64,000 nt of DNA, from the NCBI GenBank assembly GCA_023228645.1, contig JALOAT010000001.1, positions 180,063 through 244,062 of the forward strand, written 5' to 3'. Under the pieces are notes generated by a model, which did not search any database, was not told the origin of the DNA, and worked only from the letters and a program-made list of their open reading frames with translations. Position 1 is the first letter of the stretch; each line of letters begins with the position of its first letter. A program made the translations under genes and the position numbers. The stretch is from Gammaproteobacteria bacterium (GTDB lineage: Bacteria; Pseudomonadota; Gammaproteobacteria; Thiohalomonadales; Thiohalomonadaceae). Shown here in pieces: positions 24,359 to 34,664 of this stretch.

Positions 24359-26917
24359 ATGTCTACTTTTGCTTTTCAAGTAGGTGAGCCTGTAGAATCT
24401 CCTGACAGTCTCTTAAAACAAACGGATTTATTCGAAGAAGATACTTTAGTAGCAGGTGAAGTGCCTGAGCTAAATAAAGATACTACCTTTACTGCTATTT
24501 TAAATGAAACGATGGAGTCTTTAGACAAGGCTATTTCATTTAAAAAGAAGATTAAAGAAACAGGCTTAGTTTCTCGTGCAATGGCTATGGAAGCTGTTGA
24601 TGAGATTGAAGGCTTAGAATTGCTTCCTTTAGGTTATTACACTGAGAAACCTACTGCTTCCTTAGGTGAACCTACTGTAGAGAACTTAACTGCTTATATC
24701 AATGTAGCTTGGAAACGAGCTAAAGAATTTATCATTAAGGCTTTTGAAGCTATTCAGAAGTTTATTAAAGATGCAGTAGAGAAAATCTCTATCTACTTAA
24801 AACATATTCACAATAACAAAACCATTAAAGCTTTAGAAAAGGTTACTCTACCTAACTCTATTAGCATTGCTCAAGCGGATAAAGTATTATCGTTACTAGA
24901 CAGTGATCCTGGATATGGTAATCTTTTTATTGATGATGCTGCTGGAGAACGTCGTAAAGGTTATTTAAGTACCTTTATGAAAGACCCCACTTCCGTTAGT
25001 AAATCTTTATTTGATATCTTTCGTGATCCACGTATTCGTTCTATTTATGAGTTAATTCAGAATGAAGATACTTTAATTAAATCGATGAAAGATGGATCAT
25101 TGGACATCACAGCTACATTAGAGACTTTAAAAGAAGTCAATGCAAGCTTTACTCCTAGTAAAGGTGGTAGGGGGGCTGATGCATTTTCTTTCTCTATTAA
25201 TCCTTCTAGCCTAATTAAAGAGTTAGAAGCTTATCGTAAGAATCGTCTTAATTCTGAGAAATCGACTTTCAATACGAATGCGACCTTAGATAAATTAAGT
25301 GCTGTCTCTAAAGCTACAGCTAGTATTTCCCGTCTTAATCCTACTCGTATTGCTGATAAGATGTTAAAAGATGTGAGTGGGGATGATGAACTTAAAGCTA
25401 AAACTTATCATGAAATTGTTGAGGATGTCTCAGCTCTAAATGAGTTCTTCACCTTCATCCTAACTATCGAAAAGAAATACGTTGAGTATGTAGCTACATT
25501 ACAAACACTGGATGTACTCTACTTAAAAGTGGTTGGAGTATTAAAAGAAGGTGAAGCTTCCCAAGAAAGTATTGTTGAAGATACGTCTTTTGATTTTAGT
25601 CAACTCTCTCGTGAACTGAGCTTTTCTTTAGAAGCAATTGATACTAAAGCGTTTGATAAGAGTAAAGCTGTTGATATTAATCTAAAAGAAACAAAAGTCT
25701 CTGAACAGCTTATTGCGGTATTTAATAGAATTAAAGCTTGGTTTGAAGAGATGCTTAGTCGTCTAGTTGAATGGTTAAGGAAAGTCAAAGCTAATTTATT
25801 ACCTAGGATTAATAACCATATTCAATATCTTCAAACAGCTAAGTATGAAGAAGCATTAAAAGACCTCCAAGCACTTCGCCGTGATGAAAAGTCATTAGAG
25901 GATGTACTGAAAACAAAATTTAGGTATGGTGTTGGTAGCTTCAGATTTGAAGAGTTTGCTAATATTATTATTGAAGACTCTAAGTCTGGTAATCGTGACT
26001 TTAGCCAGCAGTTAGGTGTCTTATCAAGTAAGTCTTCTGAACTTCGTCGATTCTTAAGTTCTGTAAAAGATGCTCTGAAAGGTATGTCTGTTTCTAGAAA
26101 AGCAGGAAGTACGGACGTAAACAAAGCACTTGATGCACTTAAAGGTATTGAAGGTGCTGGTATTATTAAAGACATCGACTTTAATATCAATGCTCTATAT
26201 ACTCGAATTAGAGATTCTAAAGACGGCGTAGGTGAAAATAAAAATACCGCAGTTCCTTTAGATCCTAGGGAATTTTTGCAGACTGCTGGTGCTACGCTTA
26301 CACATTTCAGTAAAAATAAAAACGACTTAAAGAATATCCAGTCTAGTGCTAATGCGATTGCTCTAGAGTTAGAGCGAGTTAACTTTGGTGATATCATGGT
26401 TGGAATTCATAGAAATATTTTTCTTACCGAAGGCTCAACACATGGTCCTAACTATGAGGTAGATGATAGTGTAGGAGAAATTGCATATGAATATGTTAGT
26501 GAATTTAAGAAAGGAATTACTTTACTTTCTGAATTCTTAGGGAATCTAAAGACTTTACTTATGACCGCTAACTATTACGTTTTATACTCTTATCAGTTAG
26601 TTAGCTTATACATTAAAATCATCTCAGCAGCTAAAAACTTGTCTATGAGGGTTGCTAACCGTAGTTCGTTTGAAGCACTAGAGATTACTTTAGAGTTCTT
26701 AAGTGATCCTAATGTGTTAGGTCCTACTGAAGACGAAGTTAAGTTTCAACAACTGCTAGATAATGAAAGTAATGCTTCTCTAGAGAATGATGAAGAACTT
26801 TCTTATATGAGTAATGTGTCAAGTTCAGGTGAGGAAGATGTAGGGCTAGATGAGTTAGTCGATGCAGAAGAAGGCGTTGATGAAAATCTAAGCTATATGT
26901 CTAATACTTCTGAATAA
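24359..26917 (+). CDS. Inner-body-like head protein with duplicated module
   Basis: 852 residues, highly charged and helical. It shows two copies of a module found across this region: an E-S-L-E-type helix (NETMESLDKAISFKKK, near 50) followed by a Trp/Lys-rich amphipathic helix (INVAWKRAKEFIIKAFEA, near 112), and again SFSLEAIDTK (near 420) followed by FNRIKAWFEEMLSRLVEWL (near 454). The C-terminus is acidic with the repeated motif LSYMSN. S/A/G-x-E sites match the cleavage preference of the phiKZ prohead protease. By analogy with phiKZ gp93/gp95-type proteins it is probably packaged inside the head; this assignment rests on layout, not alignment. Confidence 0.65.
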   Translation: MSTFAFQVGEPVESPDSLLKQTDLFEEDTLVAGEVPELNKDTTFTAILNETMESLDKAISFKKKIKETGLVSRAMAMEAVDEIEGLELLPLGYYTEKPTASLGEPTVENLTAYINVAWKRAKEFIIKAFEAIQKFIKDAVEKISIYLKHIHNNKTIKALEKVTLPNSISIAQADKVLSLLDSDPGYGNLFIDDAAGERRKGYLSTFMKDPTSVSKSLFDIFRDPRIRSIYELIQNEDTLIKSMKDGSLDITATLETLKEVNASFTPSKGGRGADAFSFSINPSSLIKELEAYRKNRLNSEKSTFNTNATLDKLSAVSKATASISRLNPTRIADKMLKDVSGDDELKAKTYHEIVEDVSALNEFFTFILTIEKKYVEYVATLQTLDVLYLKVVGVLKEGEASQESIVEDTSFDFSQLSRELSFSLEAIDTKAFDKSKAVDINLKETKVSEQLIAVFNRIKAWFEEMLSRLVEWLRKVKANLLPRINNHIQYLQTAKYEEALKDLQALRRDEKSLEDVLKTKFRYGVGSFRFEEFANIIIEDSKSGNRDFSQQLGVLSSKSSELRRFLSSVKDALKGMSVSRKAGSTDVNKALDALKGIEGAGIIKDIDFNINALYTRIRDSKDGVGENKNTAVPLDPREFLQTAGATLTHFSKNKNDLKNIQSSANAIALELERVNFGDIMVGIHRNIFLTEGSTHGPNYEVDDSVGEIAYEYVSEFKKGITLLSEFLGNLKTLLMTANYYVLYSYQLVSLYIKIISAAKNLSMRVANRSSFEALEITLEFLSDPNVLGPTEDEVKFQQLLDNESNASLENDEELSYMSNVSSSGEEDVGLDELVDAEEGVDENLSYMSNTSE

Positions 26918-26940
26918 TATATTGTAGACCATAATCAAAC

Positions 26941-26987
26941 AGTTAGAAGAGATGAGTATCTATCTCTTCTAACTATTGAAATCTTTT
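26941..26987 (+). terminator. Rho-independent terminator
   Basis: Perfect 13-bp stem AGTTAGAAGAGAT (26941-26953) and ATCTCTTCTAACT (26962-26974), followed by a short T-run (CTTTTTAT). Confidence 0.75.
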
Positions 26988-27004
26988 TATAAAGTTAATA
27001 AAAA

Positions 27005-27601
27005 ATGCGTAAATATAGTTTAGAAAACTTAGTTGATTTATCTGAAGGGTTAGAGGTTGATCCAGTTCTTGTTCAAGATGAAGAGTTAGTAGGGACTCCT
27101 GAAGAAGTCAATGGTTTAGTTGAAGAAGCTGTCTTAGCTGAGAATGCTGAAGAAATTAACGAGCTTAGCCAAGAAGGTATTCTTGGTTTCTTTGGAGGAG
27201 GTGCTTTAGGAATTATATCTTATCCAATGGGTTTAGGTGGTGTAGTAGGTGTGGCACAGAAATCTGCTGTAAAGAATCTTGAAGCTAAAATTGAGAAACT
27301 TACTAAAGAAATTAAAAAGATCGCTGAAGATAACGGTAGGGAAGCTGTTAAAGCGGGTAAAATCTCTAGCGAAGACTTTGATGAAAATTTTAAAGGTCTT
27401 AGTATAGGTGCGATTTTCTCAGGCATTATTTTAGGCACTTTATTCTCCCCCATTTATAATGCTGTTAAAAGTCATCAACTTGAAGAGCGGACGAAAGAAG
27501 TAGTGCGCCTGAAGAAAGAACTAGATAGCCTTCTTAATAAAGCAGTGGCTGACTATAAAGAAGAGCAAGAAAAGATTCGAAACTCTTCAGTGGAAGATTA
27601 A
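27005..27601 (+). CDS. Inner-body-like small protein with Gly-rich membrane-like helices
   Basis: 198 residues. An acidic N-terminal region of about 55 residues ends in LSQEG, a likely S-x-E prohead-protease site, immediately before a Gly-rich hydrophobic segment (ILGFFGGGALG). Two coiled-coil stretches flank a second hydrophobic segment (SIGAIFSGIILGTLFSPIY). The same S-T-E-G / FWGGF arrangement occurs in the large protein at 41771. The acidic part looks like a propeptide; function otherwise unknown. Confidence 0.65.
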   Translation: MRKYSLENLVDLSEGLEVDPVLVQDEELVGTPEEVNGLVEEAVLAENAEEINELSQEGILGFFGGGALGIISYPMGLGGVVGVAQKSAVKNLEAKIEKLTKEIKKIAEDNGREAVKAGKISSEDFDENFKGLSIGAIFSGIILGTLFSPIYNAVKSHQLEERTKEVVRLKKELDSLLNKAVADYKEEQEKIRNSSVED

Positions 27602-27619
27602 ACCTCTTTCTTTAGTTAT

Positions 27620-27655
27620 TAAATAGGGAGTTGTTATCAAACTCCCTATTTATGC
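27620..27655 (+). terminator. Hairpin terminator of ATAAATAGGAG family
   Basis: AAATAGGGAGTT paired with AACTCCCTATTT (27640-27651), then ATGCC. Confidence 0.75.
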
Positions 27656-27704
27656 CATGATATTTTGAGTCGGTATTAAATATGAAATAAAAAGGATACT
27701 AAGA

Positions 27705-28895
27705 ATGTCTGAAACGAGTTTAAATATTGGTTTAGAATTAGATGATCAACCAGTATTAGCAGATACACCTCCCAATACAGAAATAGCAGGTGTTCTTGAT
27801 ACAAAAAAAGAAATCCTAGTACATAATGGAAGTCAAGATAACCTCGTTAGTTTTGCTGATGAGATTCGTAGCAGTTTAGAAAATCTAGACATCGCACTTG
27901 ATTTACGTAATCGCTTAGTGAGTTTATCTAAGATCAATAAAGACCTCGCATTAGAAGCATTGGATATTGATCCTGATATGCGTATTAAACCAATCAATAG
28001 TTATACTACTGAATTAACAAAGACTAACTATCAATTCACATTAGAAAGTGTAGATACGTATATTAACAAAGTCATTAATGATACTGTTAATAATCAACTT
28101 TCTTCATTTACAGAAGCAACTTCAGAGAAATCTAATCAGATTCTAATTAAAGAACCTAATACTGCATTAGATCGTCTTTCAGACTTCAAAGACAATGTAG
28201 TTGCTTATATCAATGGTAGTGGATTAAATGCCTTTGCAGGCGCTTCAGTAAATCCTACTGCTAGCGTTGAACTTAGTGCTATCGTTAATAAAAGTTCAGC
28301 TTTAACAAAACTCATTAATAGCCCTAGTGAGATTAAAAATATCATTTGTCAGATCACTGATAAGTTATTACCCGCTGCTAAGATTTGGGAAGCTGATTAC
28401 GTTACTTTAAAAAGTAAATTACTTCAAGAACTTAAAAGTGGTGATAGTTCAAGTATTGATGAAACGCTACAGCAGTTAAAAGAATTAACAAGTAATGTAT
28501 CTACTCAAATTGATTTTATTCCTCTTTATAGTGCAGTAGGTTATCAAGGTGAAGCTGAAATCAATTTAAACAACGTAAACACCCTTGTCACGAGCTTAAG
28601 AGAATATGGTAGGGGTAAGTATCAGCAATACGGTTTTGATCTCTTAGAATCGCTCTATAAAGAACTAACAGATGTTGCAAGTACTTCTTCTACTTTAACT
28701 ACAGAAGGTAATGTAGAAGCTATTGAGTTTAATATTCAAGATGTAAATAAAACAGGGTATATTACTCAAGTACTTTGTTTATGTGCTACACTAAACACTT
28801 TAGTTATTAGTCATCTCTGCGATAAGGTGACTTTCTTAAATGATCTCTTTTGCTTCTTAGATGAATGGATTAAAGCTTCTATTCAGGGAGGTTAA
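27705..28895 (+). CDS. Inner-body-like head protein
   Basis: 396 residues, acidic and helical. Near residue 55 it carries the family helix EIRSSLENLDIALDLRNRL followed by LALEALDID, directly comparable with the protein at 24359 (MESLDKAISFKKK...AMEAVDEIE). It contains the family's F-T-L-E-S-V segment but lacks the Trp-rich amphipathic helix. Its end contains the ribosome-binding site of the HNH gene. Probably a head-internal protein. Confidence 0.6.
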   Translation: MSETSLNIGLELDDQPVLADTPPNTEIAGVLDTKKEILVHNGSQDNLVSFADEIRSSLENLDIALDLRNRLVSLSKINKDLALEALDIDPDMRIKPINSYTTELTKTNYQFTLESVDTYINKVINDTVNNQLSSFTEATSEKSNQILIKEPNTALDRLSDFKDNVVAYINGSGLNAFAGASVNPTASVELSAIVNKSSALTKLINSPSEIKNIICQITDKLLPAAKIWEADYVTLKSKLLQELKSGDSSSIDETLQQLKELTSNVSTQIDFIPLYSAVGYQGEAEINLNNVNTLVTSLREYGRGKYQQYGFDLLESLYKELTDVASTSSTLTTEGNVEAIEFNIQDVNKTGYITQVLCLCATLNTLVISHLCDKVTFLNDLFCFLDEWIKASIQGG

Positions 28896-28897
28896 GT

Positions 28898-29371
28898 ATG
28901 AGTAATTTACTTTTCACTCCAATTGAATCTAAGATACATAAAGGTTGGTTTGAAATCCCTGGATATAATCAGTACCTAGCAAATGAGAAAGGACAAATCC
29001 TCTCTAAGAAGACACGTAATTATACCTACGGAGGTAATGCTGGTCGTTATCTTAAAGTAGCTGTATTTAGAGATAATGAACCTAGAGTTTCTCTACGATA
29101 CGTACATGTCTTAGTAGCTAGTGCTTTTTATGGTATTCCTGATGGTGTTAATATGGTAGTTAAACATAAAGACAATAATCGAAGGAATAATAAGAAGTCT
29201 AATTTAGAATGGGGTACTCAATCGAGTAACATCAAACAAATCTACGAAGATGGGTTGAAGTATTCTAAACAATACGCACACCTTTATCCAGATAGGTTCG
29301 CTAGTCGATTAGGTAAAATGGAAAGTCTAGTTGATTCTGATCTAGGTGAATCAGTTCTCTTAGAGTGGTGA
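28898..29371 (+). CDS. Free-standing NUMOD4-HNH homing endonuclease
   Basis: 157 residues. NUMOD4-type N-terminus (GWFEIPGYNQYLANEKGQILS) followed by an HNH core (HVLVASAFYG...VVKHKDNNRRNNKKSNLEWGTQSSN). There is no intron core around it, so it is a free-standing mobile gene inserted at the end of the inner-body operon, with a ribosome-binding site (GGGAGG) inside the previous gene. It differs from the 470-residue intron enzyme in its domain order and lacks the C-terminal repeats. Confidence 0.85.
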   Translation: MSNLLFTPIESKIHKGWFEIPGYNQYLANEKGQILSKKTRNYTYGGNAGRYLKVAVFRDNEPRVSLRYVHVLVASAFYGIPDGVNMVVKHKDNNRRNNKKSNLEWGTQSSNIKQIYEDGLKYSKQYAHLYPDRFASRLGKMESLVDSDLGESVLLEW

Positions 29372-29381
29372 TAATTTAAAA

Positions 29382-29418
29382 GCATAAATAGGAGTCTTTT
29401 TAAGACTCCTATTTATGC
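29382..29418. terminator. Bidirectional terminator with 15-bp perfect arms
   Basis: GCATAAATAGGAGTC (29382-29396) and GACTCCTATTTATGC (29404-29418) are perfectly complementary around a 7-nt loop. It separates the convergent HNH gene and minus-strand structural genes and can serve both strands. It is the best example of the recurrent terminator type. Confidence 0.85.
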
Positions 29419-29427
29419 CTTATATAG

Positions 29428-32352
29428 TTAGACTAGTTTATGACGAATAAAGTTAACACTAACGTCTTCCTCAACAATAAGAATACCATCAGCACGAGCT
29501 ACTAAACGTTTTCTTAAAGAGAGTCGGTCTGTTAAGTTAATAATAGTTACCATAGGAAAATCATTACTCCAACCGCCTAAACCAGTGATCTTAACATCCA
29601 TAACATCATTACCATACAATGCTTTTAATTCAACAATCATATCACTAATAGAAACAACAGCATTTGTTAAGTAATCATTAAGTGCTTGAATAGTCACTCT
29701 AGTTAACTGTTGTTTTAGTGCTTCATCATCATCGACTTTATCAGAGATGTGTAACTCTACATTAAAAGCTTGTTGAGCAGGTAAACTCGTTGTTAAACCA
29801 GCTCCATACATGATCTCAACAGGACCTGTAGTTGTCTTCGGATAAAAGAAGATTTTAGTCTTCTCTAATAAAGTAGGTGTTAATGATTTAATATCATTAA
29901 TAATCCAATTGATAATTAAATCAACTAACTCTTTACGATAATCAATAATGATCTTATCTGTACTAAAGAAGTACACACCATCGACCATCATAAAATCCAC
30001 TTGTCTATAAACACGACGAGGTGAAATAACAACAGGTTCTCCAGTTACTTCATCAATAACTGTACTACCTGCTAAATGTCGATAAATAGGATTTCCTTGA
30101 CCATCTAATTGAGGATCTCCCTTATGATGAAGAATGTTAAAATAAGGTTTACCGTCGTTATCGAATAATATATTCGTTCCATCAGGCCCTTTTTCATAAA
30201 CATCCTCTAAGTAATAAGCAGGGACATCAAAAGGATAAGTCTCATAGCGTTCAGTACCTGGAATAGTTCTAGCTCTAATCCATAATTCTTTTAATGCATC
30301 ACCAAACTTTAGACGAATCTTCTCAACACTGATAGCGGCAATACGATTAGGTAATAAGAACTTACCTAAATAGCTATCAGCTTCATTAGTCCTCCATTGA
30401 GAACCTAATGTCGCACTTGTTGAGAAAGTAATAACAAAATCATTAAGTAGAGCAGTCTCAGTTAAACGAGGTGTTTGCTCAAACATAAAGAATTCTGTTA
30501 GCTCTAACCCATCTCTTCGTGTAACGTTAAAGTTAGAGGATAAATCAAATCGATAAACTCTTGAACCTTCATCTGTCTTACCAATTAACTCACCATTTTG
30601 ATAAGCATAAGAAATCTCACCAATAGGTCTAAAAGAAATCTGAGCATGAACTTCATTATCATTAAGAAGTTTTAAATCATCAGTTTCAGTAGTAGTGACT
30701 TCTAATTGATATCCAGAACTAGTCTTTAAGAACCGATAAGAAGAAATGGTAGAAGAAAGTAAAGTAAGGTCATTCTCAGCAATGAAAGATTTACTTTGAG
30801 CCTCAGGAGCATCTAATCGATACACTCGTGCATCAAACTCAGACTCCAGCATTTCCATAACGTAATAGAAAGGTGTATAGAAGTAATTACCACCCGTTAC
30901 TTGAGAAGCTTGTTGGTCTATAGGGAGAGCTTTAATTGCATCGATATTACTCTTAGGAACTAGATATGTCCTACCATTTCTATTTTGAAATAAAGTCTCT
31001 GGAGTAAAAGTAATACTTTCCCCATTATCAATAACTGTTCCAATATCAATAGCATCAATAGCATTAAAGAGAACAGATTGAATAGATAAACTAGCTGCTG
31101 TAATTAATTGATTATTAGTTGGATCAGGTAATTGTTTAGTAGCTAGATAAATTCGATTAGTGATATTATCTACGTTCTTTACAATATCAAAATCTTGATC
31201 TGCTAAAATAGTCTCAATCTGATCAGGCGTAATAGCAGGAACTCTAGGACCCATCGTATTGTAAATAACACGCCGTCTTAGTTCTTCTAAGTCTAAACTA
31301 TTTCTGCCGCCATTGATAGTATCATTAGACCATACTTGGACATCTTCTAAATGAGAGAGGTTCTTTGTATAGACACTCTGACCAATATTATCAATAGTAG
31401 ACCAGCTAAAATTAAAAGCAGTAGAATTTAAGTTAGCTAGATCAAGACTAACATGTCCTTTAGTCGTATAGACATCAATTCTTACTTTACCTACTAAATT
31501 AAACCTATTGATGTAGATAATAGGAATATGGACTTGTACACTTTGTTCTAAGACTTTTACAGCAGCTGTAATAGTATCAGGGTTATAGACTAAGTCAGTG
31601 TGAGTAACTGCGATTTCTTCCCAGAGATCGGTATTACCTACAGTTTCCGATCTAGAGATATAAACTCTTACGAAATAAAAGTCATCTTGAAAGTTAACAG
31701 TAGTAAATAAAGGAGAGGTGGGACTAAAATCGGCTTTTTGTGAAGTGATCTCATATTGGAAAGTATCAAACTCCATAACAAACCAATCTGTATTATCTAA
31801 AGTGATAATATTAAAAGGAATTAAGTTTGTCTCAACATCACCAATAGGACTACCTTCATTAACATCCCATACAACAGTTAATCCACCATGATTCATCTCC
31901 CTGATCTCAATGGGATAAATAGTACTGAATACTAAATCCCCTGGACCAAATCGACTATTACGAGGAATAACAATTTTCTTGTATCCTCTATCTGGTACAG
32001 CTACTAAGTTATTAATTAAATCATCATAATGGATCTTTAATTGAAACTTAGCCTTAGAGGGTAGAGCAAAGCGACCAATATAGTCCTGATCACTCATATG
32101 TAAATATAAGTCATCAGCTTGTCTTGCATTAACAGGATAGAGCTTACGATAAGAACTCTCAAACCCATTTAAAAGAGAACTAATTCCACTAGCACTTACT
32201 TCTTGTAATTGCACCATCGGGTTAGAAGGATCGTATACGTTTAATTCTCCTCCATTAATTTCCCGTAGTAGTCGTAAATTAATTCTTTGAATTGCTGAAG
32301 GATTATTAATAACCCTTTTTAATGCTTCTTTATAAGCAGTAACTTGACTCAT
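29428..32352 (-). CDS. Large virion structural protein, possibly baseplate wedge
   Basis: 974 residues. Beta-rich through most of its length, with a C-terminal part (QLTRVTIQALNDYLTN...ISDMIVELKALYG) that resembles the end of J/gp6-type baseplate wedge proteins: a helix, then short strands with a conserved turn. It forms a two-gene minus-strand operon with the gene upstream at 32365, separated by 12 bp. Identification as baseplate is tentative; a large virion protein is the safer statement. Confidence 0.6.
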   Translation of the reverse strand: MSQVTAYKEALKRVINNPSAIQRINLRLLREINGGELNVYDPSNPMVQLQEVSASGISSLLNGFESSYRKLYPVNARQADDLYLHMSDQDYIGRFALPSKAKFQLKIHYDDLINNLVAVPDRGYKKIVIPRNSRFGPGDLVFSTIYPIEIREMNHGGLTVVWDVNEGSPIGDVETNLIPFNIITLDNTDWFVMEFDTFQYEITSQKADFSPTSPLFTTVNFQDDFYFVRVYISRSETVGNTDLWEEIAVTHTDLVYNPDTITAAVKVLEQSVQVHIPIIYINRFNLVGKVRIDVYTTKGHVSLDLANLNSTAFNFSWSTIDNIGQSVYTKNLSHLEDVQVWSNDTINGGRNSLDLEELRRRVIYNTMGPRVPAITPDQIETILADQDFDIVKNVDNITNRIYLATKQLPDPTNNQLITAASLSIQSVLFNAIDAIDIGTVIDNGESITFTPETLFQNRNGRTYLVPKSNIDAIKALPIDQQASQVTGGNYFYTPFYYVMEMLESEFDARVYRLDAPEAQSKSFIAENDLTLLSSTISSYRFLKTSSGYQLEVTTTETDDLKLLNDNEVHAQISFRPIGEISYAYQNGELIGKTDEGSRVYRFDLSSNFNVTRRDGLELTEFFMFEQTPRLTETALLNDFVITFSTSATLGSQWRTNEADSYLGKFLLPNRIAAISVEKIRLKFGDALKELWIRARTIPGTERYETYPFDVPAYYLEDVYEKGPDGTNILFDNDGKPYFNILHHKGDPQLDGQGNPIYRHLAGSTVIDEVTGEPVVISPRRVYRQVDFMMVDGVYFFSTDKIIIDYRKELVDLIINWIINDIKSLTPTLLEKTKIFFYPKTTTGPVEIMYGAGLTTSLPAQQAFNVELHISDKVDDDEALKQQLTRVTIQALNDYLTNAVVSISDMIVELKALYGNDVMDVKITGLGGWSNDFPMVTIINLTDRLSLRKRLVARADGILIVEEDVSVNFIRHKLV

Positions 32353-32364
32353 TTTCCTTTATTC

Positions 32365-33453
32365 CTAAATATTATCCCAGTATGCTTCGCCAGCAGGATC
32401 AACTTCTCTTGCTAAGTCCCTAGGGATAACAGCATAGAAAAGACGTTTATCAACCCACCACTCAAAACTACCATCAGCAGGATTGATACGAGGATAACCA
32501 TATCCATTTAATAAGTTTAATGCCCAATCTGGAATAGTTCTAAATACCTGTTCTCGACGATCATCTCGCATTGCACTATTAAAGAAGATAACTGTCGCAT
32601 TGAACTCATCAAATAAAATAGGATCATTATAAGTTAGACCATTTGTCCTGAATGTGATATTGATCATATCGTTTTCTCGACTAAATGGTTGTCCTACTTC
32701 AAAGTTACCTCGCTGACCCATAGGTGATGATAACGGGAAAGCAGCATCAGCACTTAAGATACTCCTGACCATTCTTTTATTCTGATCTAAAGTAACACGA
32801 TAGATACGAGTCATGTAGTCAATTTCATGCTCCCACCAGTATAATGGATAAGGAACTAATCGATCCTCAAAGACTAGCATCGCATACAAAATCCAGTAAT
32901 AAAAGAGGTCAGTAATTGGGTCACCTAATATATTTCTAAAGGTACAGTTTATATCGTATGTTCCATTGAGGTTTAAAGGACCGTCAATAAAACTAAAAGC
33001 TTCCTTATACTGTCCTTCAGGAGAAGTGTAAGTAGGTGCTACTGCATCAGGCCATCCAGATGAACTTTGTATAAAATTAGTTAAGATAGGGATGAATGCT
33101 TGATAGTTATCTAGTAAAGGACAATCCACATTACTAGAGATTAAATTATTATCAAAAACAGTTCTGATATATCTAGAATAACTAGTGGGTTCTTTGGTAA
33201 GCAATAGAGATAATCGTCTATCGATTCTTAAATTCTCCATTGTCATATTCATCAGTGGACGAGTAAAGAAGGTATAACCAATTTGGTCCTTATTCATTGG
33301 AATAAGACCAGGCTGCTGACGATGGTTTATACCAAAGAAGGCTCGCGCTGCTCCACTTGATATATTACCTATTGCAGTATTACTGGTAACTCTTTCAATA
33401 GCTTCTTTACTTTTTCTTTGGTTATGCCAATATAAATCTTCATTTGTTGCCAT
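32365..33453 (-). CDS. Virion structural protein (jumbo-phage type)
   Basis: 362 residues, rich in aromatic residues. Segments such as GYTFFTRPLMNM, WWEHEIDYMTRIYRVTLD, NFEVGQPFSRENDMINITFR and SFEWWV follow the pattern of a structural protein common in large myophages, where it lies next to baseplate genes. It is the first gene of the divergent minus-strand operon. No enzyme motif is present. Confidence 0.6.
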   Translation of the reverse strand: MATNEDLYWHNQRKSKEAIERVTSNTAIGNISSGAARAFFGINHRQQPGLIPMNKDQIGYTFFTRPLMNMTMENLRIDRRLSLLLTKEPTSYSRYIRTVFDNNLISSNVDCPLLDNYQAFIPILTNFIQSSSGWPDAVAPTYTSPEGQYKEAFSFIDGPLNLNGTYDINCTFRNILGDPITDLFYYWILYAMLVFEDRLVPYPLYWWEHEIDYMTRIYRVTLDQNKRMVRSILSADAAFPLSSPMGQRGNFEVGQPFSRENDMINITFRTNGLTYNDPILFDEFNATVIFFNSAMRDDRREQVFRTIPDWALNLLNGYGYPRINPADGSFEWWVDKRLFYAVIPRDLAREVDPAGEAYWDNI

Positions 33454-33525
33454 GGTTGTTAAAACCTCAATAACCTTTCTTTATTTTACTATAAGTTTAT
33501 AAAACTTAAAAAAGGATTTTTTTGT

Positions 33526-34644
33526 ATGAAAGCCAATTTAGCTTTTTCACTGATTGGAGCAGCCGCAGTCGGATTAAGTAATCTTATTGCCGCAGCAGCT
33601 AAGCCACAAAGTTTAATGAAGCGGGCTGCTATAGCTCGGTTAGAACCTAATGCTATCATTGATGAGAGATGTTTACTGTATCCAAATTTAAACGATGTAC
33701 TTAGCGTAACGACTAACGTATTCATCGCTACTTATCTGCAATTGATCTCTCTAAGCAGAACCACCAGTGATGGTACTCAAATCATTAAACGAGTCAGTCT
33801 ACAGGATACGCGGTTAGGTGGTGAGAGTTACCTTTCTTCTATGCTTAGTATTGAGGCGGCAGAACAACCAAATGTCATTGGTATCCTAGATGAAATTACT
33901 GAGTTCAAAGATATTCATGAAGATGCATTACCAGCAGAAGACTACTACTCTCAAGAGAGTCAAGTAAACCGTAAACTCATCGAAGGTCTAAATGACAGTG
34001 GTTCATTAGCTGTTGGTCGATTCATTGAAGTAGAAATCGAAAAAGGTGCTGATGGAAAACCAGTTACTGTAGAGATTGCTGTTCGTATGATGTCAACCAT
34101 TGCTAATACGAATATCTTAAAGAATGCTCTAGAATCTCGGTTCAAAGGTAATGAAGGTCCGCTTGAAAGAAAACATGGCTGGAAAACAGGTCGTCTTTCC
34201 TTTATCTCTGATTTAGTATTTGGAAGTGATTTAATTCGCAAGCATCGTAATCTTCAAATGAAAGATGTCGATGGTATCTATAGCAAGCTTAGTCCGAATA
34301 AGATGCGTGGTAAAACAGGATGGGATGTTGTAACAGGTAAGTTCTCTATTGCAGAAGCTTCTTCAGTACTTGTTTTAGATCAAGAAACAGTTGATGAAGT
34401 CGAATACGCTATGGGTGGTAAGTTTAGTAACAAAACCTTCCGTGATCGTCTCCTTGAAGCAACAGGTGTCATGACCTTAGCTATCATTGATAGGGGTGAT
34501 GATATGGTTACGTTCTATTATGATTCTATTGCCGATGGCACTCGTTTGAACTCTGCTGCTCTTCGGTCAGCAGGTAAGAAAGACGGTCCTGATGTAGGTA
34601 AGATCCTAGAACAGTTTATTGCTCAAGGTCAAGTACGTTTTTAA
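33526..34644 (+). CDS. Virion protein with N-terminal hydrophobic helix
   Basis: 372 residues. The N-terminus (LAFSLIGAAAVGLSNLIAAAAKP) is a hydrophobic, Ala-rich helix that could be a membrane or scaffold anchor. Near residue 108 is MLSIEAAEQPN, an S-x-E site like those of the head proteins. The rest is alpha/beta and unrecognised. It begins a three-gene cluster ending at the 36209 terminator. Confidence 0.6.
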   Translation: MKANLAFSLIGAAAVGLSNLIAAAAKPQSLMKRAAIARLEPNAIIDERCLLYPNLNDVLSVTTNVFIATYLQLISLSRTTSDGTQIIKRVSLQDTRLGGESYLSSMLSIEAAEQPNVIGILDEITEFKDIHEDALPAEDYYSQESQVNRKLIEGLNDSGSLAVGRFIEVEIEKGADGKPVTVEIAVRMMSTIANTNILKNALESRFKGNEGPLERKHGWKTGRLSFISDLVFGSDLIRKHRNLQMKDVDGIYSKLSPNKMRGKTGWDVVTGKFSIAEASSVLVLDQETVDEVEYAMGGKFSNKTFRDRLLEATGVMTLAIIDRGDDMVTFYYDSIADGTRLNSAALRSAGKKDGPDVGKILEQFIAQGQVRF

Positions 34645-34664
34645 TTGATAAAAAGGAATATTAG

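Noticed and set aside
25831..26397. 188-codon ORF on the minus strand
   Set aside because: It is antisense to the 852-residue inner-body-like gene, whose codon pattern leaves the opposite strand open. It has no ribosome-binding site and its protein looks like reverse-complemented helical sequence.
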